From Prevotella sp. (GTDB taxonomy: Bacteria > Bacteroidota > Bacteroidia > Bacteroidales > Bacteroidaceae), in the NCBI GenBank assembly GCA_017455495.1, contig JAFTAR010000143.1, positions 1-37,228 of the forward strand: a stretch of 37,228 bases of DNA. The letters run 5' to 3'. The first letter of the stretch is position 1, and every line of letters starts with the position of its first letter. Below, piece after piece: positions 18,353 to 25,114 of this stretch. Below the pieces are notes generated by a model that saw only the letters and a list, made by a program, of their open reading frames with translations, had not been told where the DNA came from and ran no database searches. The position numbers and the translations under genes are program-made.

Positions 18353-18529
18353 ATGCAGTTGCCCGAGGAATTTGTAAGTCAGACACGCCGGCTGATGGGC
18401 GAGGAGCGCTTCGCCCGCTATCTGGCCGCCTTCGACGAGGAGCCGCCAGTTAGCATACGCCTTAACCCTAACTCTCAACTCTCCGCTCTACCCGAAGGGG
18501 CGCTTTCCTCAGAAAGAACTTTCAACTAA
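18353..18529 (+). pseudogene. N-terminal remnant of RsmF/YebU-type rRNA m5C methyltransferase
   Basis: The 58-codon frame begins MQLPEEFVSQTRRLMG and includes PPVSIRLNP, which is the usual start of Bacteroidota NOL1/NOP2/sun-type methyltransferases that modify 16S rRNA. It then enters a 58-bp repeat element (18470-18527) and hits the TAA formed at its edge. The native sequence resumes straight after the element in the -1 frame (PVPWC, then [14 protein letters not shown] and [17 protein letters not shown], bases 18529 to about 18665). The frame changes again before the catalytic domain at 18543-19565. As it stands the gene cannot give one continuous protein. Confidence 0.72.
18470..18527 (+). 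repeat. Approximately 60-bp interspersed element, copy disrupting the methyltransferase gene
   Basis: The sequence matches the element at 15663-15728: AACTCTCAACTC at the start, core TACCCGAAGGGGCGCTTTCC, then TCAGAAAGAA and TTTCAACT at the end. Its 58-bp length is not a multiple of three, so insertion shifts the frame of the host gene. Confidence 0.72.
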
Positions 18530-18542
18530 GCCCCGTTCCCTG

Positions 18543-19565
18543 GTGCCGCAATGCCTACTATCTTCCCACCCGCCCCAACTTCACCTTCGACCCTCTTCTT
18601 CATGCCGGCTGCTACTATGTGCAGGAGGCAGCCTCAATGTTTCTGGACGCTGTATTGCGCCAGAAAATAGTAAATTTCTTGACCTCTGTGCCGCCCCTGG
18701 CGGCAAGTCCACACTGCTGAGGAGCGCAATGCCTGAGGGTAGCATCCTCTACAGCAACGAGCCGGTTCCCAAGCGTGCCAGCATACTCTTGGAAAACATC
18801 ACCAAGTGGGGCCATCCCGGCTGCATCGTCACCAGCAACTACCCTAAGGACTACCGTGCATCGAAGTTATGCTTCGATGTAATCCTCTGCGACGTGCCAT
18901 GCTCGGGCGAGGGCATGTTTCGCAAGGACCCGCAGACCATCTCTGAGTGGAGTCCGCAGAATGTGGAGAAGTGCTGGCGCCTGCAGCGTGAGATTGTGGC
19001 CGATGCCTGGCAGTGCCTCAACCCAGGCGGATTGTTAATATATAGTACCTGTACATTTAATATTAAGGAAAACGAGGAGAACATCCGCTGGATTCTGGAC
19101 AACTTCGATGCTGAGGCCTTGGCTGTCGACACTGAGCCGGAGTGGGGCATCACCGGCTCGCTCCTTCCTGGCTTCAACGCGCCTGTCTACCGCTTCATTC
19201 CCGGCATCACCCGTAGCGAGGGCCTCTTCATGGCAGTCATTCGCAAGGGTGGTGAAAGTACTGAAAACAGTAAAGCCATAAAGCCCAAGAACTTGAATAT
19301 CCTGACACCACCATACGTCCGCCAGTCGCCGGTAGCCGCTGTTGAACTGTCTTACTCTCAGTCCATTGCCTACCTGCGTGGTGAGGCTCTTGTCCTTCCG
19401 CCGTCCACTCCTCGCGGCATCGTTGACGTAAGTTTCATGGGCTATATGCTTGGACAGACCAAGAACATCGGCAACCGTGCCAACAACCTGTATCCTAAGG
19501 AGTGGCGCATAAAGAGCACTCATGTTCCATCCGAATACGAACCTATACTAAAACCGTTACAATGA
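18543..19565 (+). CDS. RsmF/YebU-type rRNA m5C methyltransferase, catalytic part (frameshifted gene)
   Basis: Real homology starts near base 18665 with [18 protein letters not shown], the SAM-binding motif I of this family; the first ~40 codons of the frame are out-of-frame translation. Further motifs are [19 protein letters not shown] (the PCS loop with the release Cys) and [12 protein letters not shown] (catalytic TCT Cys), followed by the C-terminal RNA-binding part ending [21 protein letters not shown]. The enzyme would methylate a cytosine of 16S rRNA. The upstream part lies in two other frames (18353-18529 and about 18529-18665), so the gene is broken twice or the sequence has indels. 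The second shift is near CAGAAAATAG. The TGA overlaps the thyA ATG by four bases (ATGA), so translation of thyA may have been coupled to this gene. Confidence 0.8.
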   Translation: MPQCLLSSHPPQLHLRPSSSCRLLLCAGGSLNVSGRCIAPENSKFLDLCAAPGGKSTLLRSAMPEGSILYSNEPVPKRASILLENITKWGHPGCIVTSNYPKDYRASKLCFDVILCDVPCSGEGMFRKDPQTISEWSPQNVEKCWRLQREIVADAWQCLNPGGLLIYSTCTFNIKENEENIRWILDNFDAEALAVDTEPEWGITGSLLPGFNAPVYRFIPGITRSEGLFMAVIRKGGESTENSKAIKPKNLNILTPPYVRQSPVAAVELSYSQSIAYLRGEALVLPPSTPRGIVDVSFMGYMLGQTKNIGNRANNLYPKEWRIKSTHVPSEYEPILKPLQ

Positions 19566-20377
19566 AGCAATACTTAGAGTTACTTGACCGCATACTGCGC
19601 GAGGGCACCAGGAAAGGCGACCGCACCGGCTCCGGTACGCTCTCCATCTTCGGCACTCAGAGCCGCTACAACCTGCAGGAGGGCTTCCCCGTTCTCACCA
19701 CAAAGAAGCTCCACCTGAAGAGCATTATCTACGAGTTGTTGTGGTTCCTGCGTGGCGACACTAACGTGCACTGGCTGCAGGAGCACGGAGTGCGCATCTG
19801 GAACGAGTGGGCCGACGAGAACGGCGAGCTGGGGCCTGTATACGGCCATCAGTGGCGCTCGTGGCCCGACTACGACGGCAACACTATAGACCAGATACAG
19901 ATGGTGCTTGATCAAATCAAGAACAACCCCAATTCACGCCGCATGATAGTCTCTGCATGGAACGTGGCCGAAGTGAACAAGATGGCCCTGCCTCCATGCC
20001 ACACCATATTCCAGTTCTATGTCAATCCACCTAAGGATGGGGTGGGGGAGGGCACTCTGTCATTGCAGCTCTACCAGCGCTCGGCCGATACCTTCCTCGG
20101 AGTGCCGTTCAACATTGCCAGCTATGCCCTGCTCACCATGATGATGGCTCAGGTGTGCGGGCTGAAACCGGGAGAGTTCATCCACACCACCGGCGACACG
20201 CACCTCTACCTTAACCACCTCGACCAGGCACGCCTGCAGCTCACCCGACAGCCGCGGCCACTGCCGGTGATGAAAATAAATCCCGACGTGAAGGACCTCT
20301 TCTCCTTCTGCTACGAGGACTTCCAGTTGGAGGGCTATGATCCCTGGCCACACATCAAGGCTGAGGTAAGTGTATGA
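19562..20377 (+). CDS. thyA: Thymidylate synthase
   Basis: ThyA converts dUMP and methylene-tetrahydrofolate to dTMP and dihydrofolate in the cytosol. The ATG at 19562 gives 271 residues and matches the family start ([25 protein letters not shown]). Seen are the folate/phosphate-loop Arg in KGDRTG, the catalytic Cys146 in [11 protein letters not shown], the dUMP-binding [20 protein letters not shown], and the C-terminal [12 protein letters not shown]. The protein is about seven residues longer than the usual 264 because of a PPKDGVGEG insert at about 156-164, in the strand turn after the catalytic Cys. The insert DNA looks like a decayed REP arm (20027-20052). The start overlaps the upstream stop, and the stop abuts the region before the Mrp gene. 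The catalytic residues look intact. Confidence 0.97.
   Translation: MKQYLELLDRILREGTRKGDRTGSGTLSIFGTQSRYNLQEGFPVLTTKKLHLKSIIYELLWFLRGDTNVHWLQEHGVRIWNEWADENGELGPVYGHQWRSWPDYDGNTIDQIQMVLDQIKNNPNSRRMIVSAWNVAEVNKMALPPCHTIFQFYVNPPKDGVGEGTLSLQLYQRSADTFLGVPFNIASYALLTMMMAQVCGLKPGEFIHTTGDTHLYLNHLDQARLQLTRQPRPLPVMKINPDVKDLFSFCYEDFQLEGYDPWPHIKAEVSV
20027..20052 (+). repeat. Possible REP-arm remnant inside thyA
   Basis: Read on the minus strand, CCTCCCCCACCCCATCC followed by TTAGGTGG aligns loosely with the REP arm at 17288-17314 (CCTCCCCAAGCCCCTCC, then GAAGGAGG). It coincides with the extra residues that set this ThyA apart from the family. Confidence 0.45.
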
Positions 20378-20401
20378 ATGCAATTATTTAACAAAGACAT
20401 T

Positions 20402-21523
20402 ATGACAACGTTATATCCCAAAATGATTATGGACGCGCTGGCCACGGTGACGTATGCCGGCACGAAGAAAAACCTGGTGGAGAGCCAGATGGTGGCCGAC
20501 ACACCTGCCGTTGCCGCCCCCCAGACAGAGGGCGAGCCTTGGCGCGTAAAGGTAATATTATTGTTCGCGCGCGATACCGACCCCTTCCTCCGCTCCACGG
20601 TGAAAGCTGCTGAGGCCGCCATAAAGTACCACTGCGGTAAGGACGTGGACGTTACCATAGAAACGGAGTTCAAAAGCAAGCCCCGGCCCGAGGCAGACCA
20701 ACTGCTGCCCGGCGTGAAGAACATTGTGGCGGTTAGCTCAGGCAAGGGCGGCGTGGGCAAGAGCACCGTGGCTACCAACCTGGCCATAGCCCTGGCCCGG
20801 CTGGGCTACAGCGTAGGTCTGCTTGATGCCGATATCTTCGGACCCTCGGTGCCAAAGATGCTGGGAGTGGAGCAGGAGAAGGTGTATGCCACCAATGTGG
20901 ACGGCCGCGACCTCATCATGCCTGTGGAGAAATATGATGTGAAGATGCTTTCCATAGGTTTCTTCGTCAACCCCGACACGGCTACGCTATGGCGCGGCGG
21001 CATGGCGTCGAACGCCCTGAAACAGCTCATTGCCGATGCCGACTGGGGCGAACTTGACTATCTAATACTCGACACGCCGCCGGGCACCAGCGACATACAC
21101 CTCACGCTGCTGCAGACGCTGAGCATCACCGGGGCCGTCATCGTGTCCACGCCACAGCAGGTGGCACTGGCCGATGCCCGCAAAGGCATTGACATGTATC
21201 GCAACGACAAGGTGAACGTGCCAATACTGGGACTGGTGGAGAACATGGCGTGGTTCACACCTGCCGAGCTGCCGCAGAACCGCTACTACATCTTCGGTCG
21301 CGAAGGCTGCAAGGAGCTGGCAAAGGAGATGCAGGTGCCCCTGCTGGCCCAGATACCGCTGGTGCAGAGCATCTGCGAGAACGGTGACGAGGGTACTCCT
21401 GCCGCCATGCACGAGGACACCATGACGGGACAGGCCTTCATCAATCTGGCACAGGCCGTAGTCACCGTTGTTAACCGCCGCAACCGTGAGAAGCCCAAGA
21501 CTGCAAGGGTAGAAGTAAACTGA
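20402..21523 (+). CDS. Mrp/ApbC (NBP35) family P-loop ATPase, iron-sulfur cluster carrier
   Basis: Mrp/ApbC proteins bind and transfer Fe-S clusters in the cytosol, driven by ATP. From the ATG at 20402 the protein has 373 residues. It begins with a MIP18/DUF59-like domain (about 1-90, TLYPKMIMDALATVTY), followed by the deviant Walker A SGKGGVGKS (113-121), LLDADIFGPSVPKMLG, the switch region DTPPGTSDIHLTL, and VENMAWF. The usual CxxC pair of cluster-binding members is not visible in the C-terminal half: the expected position reads VENMAWFTPAELPQNRYYIFG, without the cysteines. So cluster binding by the standard mode is uncertain. I chose 20402 over the ATG at 20378, which abuts the thyA stop, because family members start with this TLYPK segment. 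Confidence 0.9.
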   Translation: MTTLYPKMIMDALATVTYAGTKKNLVESQMVADTPAVAAPQTEGEPWRVKVILLFARDTDPFLRSTVKAAEAAIKYHCGKDVDVTIETEFKSKPRPEADQLLPGVKNIVAVSSGKGGVGKSTVATNLAIALARLGYSVGLLDADIFGPSVPKMLGVEQEKVYATNVDGRDLIMPVEKYDVKMLSIGFFVNPDTATLWRGGMASNALKQLIADADWGELDYLILDTPPGTSDIHLTLLQTLSITGAVIVSTPQQVALADARKGIDMYRNDKVNVPILGLVENMAWFTPAELPQNRYYIFGREGCKELAKEMQVPLLAQIPLVQSICENGDEGTPAAMHEDTMTGQAFINLAQAVVTVVNRRNREKPKTARVEVN

Positions 21524-21555
21524 TTTCTCATTTTCTCATTATCTCAATTACTAAA

Positions 21556-22062
21556 ATGGCACTGATAAAAAGCTACAAGGGAATGAGCCCCAAGTGGGGG
21601 CGCGACTGCTACTTCAGCGAGAATGCAACAATCGTTGGCGACGTGACGATTGGCGACGAGTGCTCTGTGTGGTTCAACGCCGTGGTGCGCGGCGATGTTG
21701 CCCCCATCACCATTGGCGACCGCAGCAATGTGCAGGACGGCTCCTGCATTCATGTAACCCACGAGACCGGCCCCACCCACATAGGCAGCGATGTCACCAT
21801 AGGCCATAATGTCACCGTGCATGCCTGTACCATCCACGACGGTGCCCTCATCGGCATGGGCAGCACTCTGCTCGATGGCTGCGAAATAGGCGAGGGAGCC
21901 ATAGTGGCTGCCGGGGCTTTGGTGCTGCAGAACACAAAAATACCGCCCCGTGAAATATGGGGCGGTGTTCCGGCGAAGTATATCAAACCCACGAGGCCCG
22001 GACAGACCGACAATGCTGCCCACTACGTGGCCTACTCTAAGATTTACCTCAGCGAAGAGTAA
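21556..22062 (+). CDS. Gamma-carbonic-anhydrase-like left-handed beta-helix protein (YrdA/PaaY type)
   Basis: The 168-residue protein is built of hexapeptide repeats (ATIVGDVTIGDECSVWFNAVV and later turns) and ends in a short helix, as in the YrdA/PaaY/CaiE family of trimeric cytosolic beta-helix proteins. The three metal-ligand histidines of gamma-carbonic anhydrases appear as H66 (SCIHVTH), H84 (TIGHN) and H89 (TVHAC), with the typical five-residue spacing of the last two. RGD at 45-47 and QDGS at 60-63 are also conserved. Carbonic anhydrase or thioesterase activity is possible but not settled. It follows the Mrp gene by 32 bp through a CTCATTTTCTCATTATCTC low-complexity spacer and ends two bases from the convergent FMN-binding gene. 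Confidence 0.9.
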   Translation: MALIKSYKGMSPKWGRDCYFSENATIVGDVTIGDECSVWFNAVVRGDVAPITIGDRSNVQDGSCIHVTHETGPTHIGSDVTIGHNVTVHACTIHDGALIGMGSTLLDGCEIGEGAIVAAGALVLQNTKIPPREIWGGVPAKYIKPTRPGQTDNAAHYVAYSKIYLSEE

Positions 22063-22064
22063 TC

Positions 22065-22457
22065 CTATTTGTGCTGCTCGTAGTATTCCACTGCGAGCCG
22101 CACATTCTGCTTTATGGCATCGCTTGAGAAGGTGGCTCCGGTGCGGCCGTCAACCTGGGTGCTCTTCACCTGGGCCACGGTCATGCCGTTCCACTTGTTC
22201 TGCAGGTGGTTTACGGCAGCAGCCCAGAAACGTGGAGTCTCGTGGTTGTCAAGAAACTCTATCTTCTGTATCTTGCCGTTCTTGATATACACCTTGAGCG
22301 GCGTAGGGCCCTCATAGCCCATCACATCCTTGCCAATCTTGGTGGTGTTCACTATGTACACTCCGTTCTCCTTAACCATGGTGTCGTCGTTGCTGGTGGC
22401 GCTCAGAAGCATTACTACCAAGCAGAGGCAACCCAGGATAACTGCAATCTTTTTCAT
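22065..22457 (-). CDS. Small exported FMN-binding-domain protein
   Basis: The 130-residue product has an N-terminal signal or membrane anchor (MKKIAVILGCLCLVVMLLSA). It is followed by an FMN-binding domain like that of NqrC/RnfG: GYEGPTPLKVYIKNGKIQKIEFLDNHETP, then the flavin-attachment-type motif DGRTGATFSSDAI near residues 103-115. In RnfG/NqrC the Thr of this motif carries FMN through a phosphoester bond made by ApbE; the equivalent Thr/Ser residues are present here. It is a single-domain periplasmic protein, so it probably shuttles electrons with an unseen partner (inference). It is convergent with the beta-helix gene, with a two-base gap, and has its own upstream -7 box and a leader hairpin. 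Confidence 0.8.
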   Translation of the reverse strand: MKKIAVILGCLCLVVMLLSATSNDDTMVKENGVYIVNTTKIGKDVMGYEGPTPLKVYIKNGKIQKIEFLDNHETPRFWAAAVNHLQNKWNGMTVAQVKSTQVDGRTGATFSSDAIKQNVRLAVEYYEQHK

Positions 22458-22490
22458 CTTGTCTGTTCTACATTATATTAATTTGTTCCG

Positions 22491-22523
22491 CTGAATGCCA
22501 TTGACAGCAATGTCGGCATTCAG
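22491..22523 (-). promoter_or_regulatory. Stem-loop in the 5' leader of the FMN-binding gene
   Basis: CTGAATGC and GCATTCAG pair as an outer stem, CATTG and CAATG pair as an inner stem around an ACAG loop, with a three-base bulge on one side. It lies 34 bases upstream of the ATG and just after the -7 box, so it would be at the very 5' end of the mRNA. Function unknown; mRNA protection or control is possible. Confidence 0.45.
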
Positions 22524-22527
22524 GCCG

Positions 22528-22535
22528 CAAAATTA
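22528..22535 (-). promoter_or_regulatory. Bacteroidota -7 box for the FMN-binding gene
   Basis: The minus strand reads TAATTTTG, fitting TAnnTTTG, about 70 bp upstream of the ATG at 22457. No clear -33 element is seen. Confidence 0.5.
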
Positions 22536-22572
22536 CGAAAAGATTTCGACATCGTAGCCGAATTAACAGAAT

Positions 22573-24975
22573 TTATCTTCTCTCGCGAGACTCTCTTTTC
22601 TCCTTCTGATAATCTGTTGGAGTCTGGCCTACCAGCTTCTTGAAGCACCTGCTGAAATACTTCGGGTCGGAAAATCCGCACCGGTAGGCTACGTCGGCCA
22701 CGTAGATGTTGGGCTGTCGCAGCAGCTGGCAGGCATGCTCTATGCGCTGGTTGAGGAGGTAGTTGCCGGGCGAAGTGCCGAAGACGCTCTTCATGCGGGC
22801 GAAGAGGACGGTGCGGCTCACGGCCATGTCGCGGGCCATGTCGGGGACTGAGAGGCCGGCATTAGAGAGGTTTTGCGCCACGTAGCTCTTGAGGCGGTCG
22901 GCGAATAGTCGGTCTTCCTCGTCTTCAATGGTCTCTGCCTCTACATCTACTGGTTCCACCGTCTGGCGTATGGACAGCAGTTCCTGCAGCTGAGCACCCA
23001 TCACACTGATGCGCTGCTGGCTTGTAAGCTTTATGTCCTTCAGCTCTTTCTGCATTCGGCGCACATAGCGCACGGTCTGGATAATGGCTATGATGAGCAG
23101 CGTTAGAAGCAGTCCGTAAAGCATCCAGGCGTAGGGGGTCTCGTGGAATGCTGCCCTGCGGTGTATGAACAGCACCCGCTCGTTGTCAGTCCAGACTCCG
23201 TCGCCGTTGGTTGAGCGGAGGTGAAGGAGGAAGGTTCCGGCTGGTATGTCGGGCAGGGTGAGCTGTGAGTCGGTGATGTAGGTCCACTCGTCGTTCATGC
23301 CCTCAATGCGGTAGGCGTAGGTGATGGGCATGCTTTTGTTGAAGTCGATGGCAGCAAAGCGTATGGTGAGCGAGCGCTCGCCGGGTGAGAGGGAAAGAGT
23401 GTCGGGGCAGTAGAACACTATGTCGGGCCTGTAGTTGCTCTTGCTGAAGTCGCCGGGCGCAATGTCAAGTACACCCTGTGTGGTGCCGAAGAGGTAGTGG
23501 CCGAGGGCAGTGCGCAGGGGTTTTGTCTCAAGTAGGTTGAAGTCCTGGCCGAGGGTGCCGCGTAGGGTGTTGGTGATGGTGTGATAGGGCAGTTGCATGC
23601 TGCTTATGGAGGCCCATGAGACAATGAAGAGCGTCTGTGAGAGGGAGTCGTAGAGCAGGCTCTGGCACACATCTGAGGCAAGGCCGTCGCGAGTGGTAAA
23701 GGTGCGGAAGGCTGTGTTGTCTGACAGCAGTTGGCGTGTGTCGGCCATGCAAAGCCCGCCTCCCGATGTTGCTATGGCCAGTGTGTCGCTGCCGAGTGGC
23801 TGCAGGTCGGTCACCCAGTCGTAGCTTAGCGACGTGTCGTCATCGGCTCTCCGGCAGTTGTGGTAAAAGTGCAATTGTGCCGGTGTGTCGCTAAGCTGAC
23901 AGCTGTACAGTCCGTTTAGGGTGCCTGCCACGAGTGTCTGCCCGGGCGTGATGTGCAGGCAGTGCATCTTGTTTGATGCTTCGTCGCGGGGCCATCCGGC
24001 GAGGTCGTTGCCGCTGTTATGGAACTGGTCGTTGTCGTGGCTCAGGTTGAGCATGTTGAGTCCGCCGCCGTATGTGGCTATCCATAGCCGCTGTTGGTTG
24101 TCCTCGCAGATGGCATAGACGTTGTCACAGCTAAGGCTGTATGGGTTGTTGCCGTCGTGCTGGTAGCGCTTCATGGTGAAGGCTCTGCCTCCTTCCGCGC
24201 TTCTCAACCGAACCAGGCCGCCGGGCTTGCATCCTAACCACATGTCGCCCCGGGAGTCCTCGAAGATGCAGTAGACCTTAAGCCCGAAAGCCACAGGCTG
24301 GCTTGACAGCTGTCCCTGTGGTGAAAGATAGTCCTCGTCTATGCGCACTATTCCGTTCTTGTCGGCCACCCATTTGCGCCCCTGGCGGTCGGCATAGATG
24401 GCGCGCACTTCTTGCCTTCCTCTGTTTGAGGCCTCCAGCGGGCGCCTTATCTGCCAGACGCGGTATAGTCCGCTGTGGGTGTCCACCCAGATGCCTCCCT
24501 GACGGTCGGTCAGCAATATGCGGGCGTTGTCGTCGCTGAGCTGTGGCAGCCCCTCTATGCGTTGCGCTATGGCTGGGGAGACGGAATACGGCCTTGGCCG
24601 CTGTGAATAGTCGGCGCTGATTTGCTCGAAGGTCTCTGTGCGCAGGTGGAACACTAACGTCATGCTGTCGGCCGTGGTGCACTCCAGGTCGCCGTCGGGC
24701 CTCTCCCTTACGGTGCCTATGCGGTTTGTGCGCAGGGGGCTGCTGTCGCCGGGCCTCATCTTGTAGGTCTTGAAGCGGTAGCCGTCGTATTGCACCAGAC
24801 CGTTCCAAGTGGCCAGCCACACAAAGCCACGGCTGTCCTGGATGGCATAGCTCACCACGCTCTGCTCGTAGCCCTCGGCCTCGCTGAAATGGGTCAGCCT
24901 AACCACGCTGTCGCCCTGGGCTTGCAGGGTGACAATATATAATAATAGGTAGAGGAAGGTTAACAATTGTCTCAT
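22573..24975 (-). CDS. Membrane-anchored sensor-regulator: two-component-type propeller and Y_Y_Y domain fused to AraC HTH, without kinase or receiver
   Basis: The 800-residue protein has a signal peptide (1-19) and a periplasmic beta-propeller of reg_prop repeats (about 25-520, e.g. DSRGFVWLATWNGLVQYDGY, DSRGDMWLGCKPGGLVR, DNQQRLWIATYGGGLNML). A Y_Y_Y domain follows (about 530-605, ending LHLRSTNGDGVWTDN), then one transmembrane helix (about 617-637), a short coiled-coil-like linker, and an AraC-type double HTH (about 705-795; LSVPDMARDMAVSRTVLFARMK and VADVAYRCGFSDPKYFSRCFKK). Hybrid two-component systems of Bacteroidota have a histidine kinase and a receiver between membrane and HTH; both are missing here, with no H-box or DD/K receiver motifs. 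It probably senses a periplasmic glycan fragment and acts on DNA while bound to the membrane. It is divergent from the pectinesterase and GH95 genes, its likely targets. Confidence 0.92.
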   Translation of the reverse strand: MRQLLTFLYLLLYIVTLQAQGDSVVRLTHFSEAEGYEQSVVSYAIQDSRGFVWLATWNGLVQYDGYRFKTYKMRPGDSSPLRTNRIGTVRERPDGDLECTTADSMTLVFHLRTETFEQISADYSQRPRPYSVSPAIAQRIEGLPQLSDDNARILLTDRQGGIWVDTHSGLYRVWQIRRPLEASNRGRQEVRAIYADRQGRKWVADKNGIVRIDEDYLSPQGQLSSQPVAFGLKVYCIFEDSRGDMWLGCKPGGLVRLRSAEGGRAFTMKRYQHDGNNPYSLSCDNVYAICEDNQQRLWIATYGGGLNMLNLSHDNDQFHNSGNDLAGWPRDEASNKMHCLHITPGQTLVAGTLNGLYSCQLSDTPAQLHFYHNCRRADDDTSLSYDWVTDLQPLGSDTLAIATSGGGLCMADTRQLLSDNTAFRTFTTRDGLASDVCQSLLYDSLSQTLFIVSWASISSMQLPYHTITNTLRGTLGQDFNLLETKPLRTALGHYLFGTTQGVLDIAPGDFSKSNYRPDIVFYCPDTLSLSPGERSLTIRFAAIDFNKSMPITYAYRIEGMNDEWTYITDSQLTLPDIPAGTFLLHLRSTNGDGVWTDNERVLFIHRRAAFHETPYAWMLYGLLLTLLIIAIIQTVRYVRRMQKELKDIKLTSQQRISVMGAQLQELLSIRQTVEPVDVEAETIEDEEDRLFADRLKSYVAQNLSNAGLSVPDMARDMAVSRTVLFARMKSVFGTSPGNYLLNQRIEHACQLLRQPNIYVADVAYRCGFSDPKYFSRCFKKLVGQTPTDYQKEKRESRERR

Positions 24976-24982
24976 ACGGGTG

Positions 24983-25013
24983 CAAATTTATACAAAAAGG
25001 ACGTAAGCAGCAA
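24983..25013 (-). promoter_or_regulatory. Promoter of the sensor-regulator gene, almost without leader
   Basis: On the minus strand TTG (25011-25013) and TAAATTTG (24983-24990) are separated by 20 bases, a good match to the -33/-7 spacing of Bacteroidota promoters. The -7 box ends only about 7 bases before the ATG at 24975, so the predicted transcript would have a leader of a few bases at most. Confidence 0.5.
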
Positions 25014-25076
25014 GCCTTTGGACGATTTTGCACCCTATTACGGCTTTTTTTTACCCCATTTTTTTCTTGTCGGGGC

Positions 25077-25084
25077 TAATTTTG
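25077..25084 (+). promoter_or_regulatory. Bacteroidota -7 box for the pectinesterase-GH95 operon
   Basis: TAATTTTG fits TAnnTTTG and lies 30 bp upstream of the ATG at 25115. The -33 region holds T-runs but no clear TTG at the right spacing, which would fit a promoter needing an activator such as the divergent AraC-type regulator. Confidence 0.5.
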
Positions 25085-25114
25085 CAGCCAAAATCCATAA
25101 ACAATACTGTCAAG

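Noticed and set aside
20378-20401. The ATG at 20378, abutting the thyA stop, as start of the Mrp gene
   Set aside because: The extra eight residues (MQLFNKDI) do not fit the family N-terminus, which begins at the second ATG with TLYPK.
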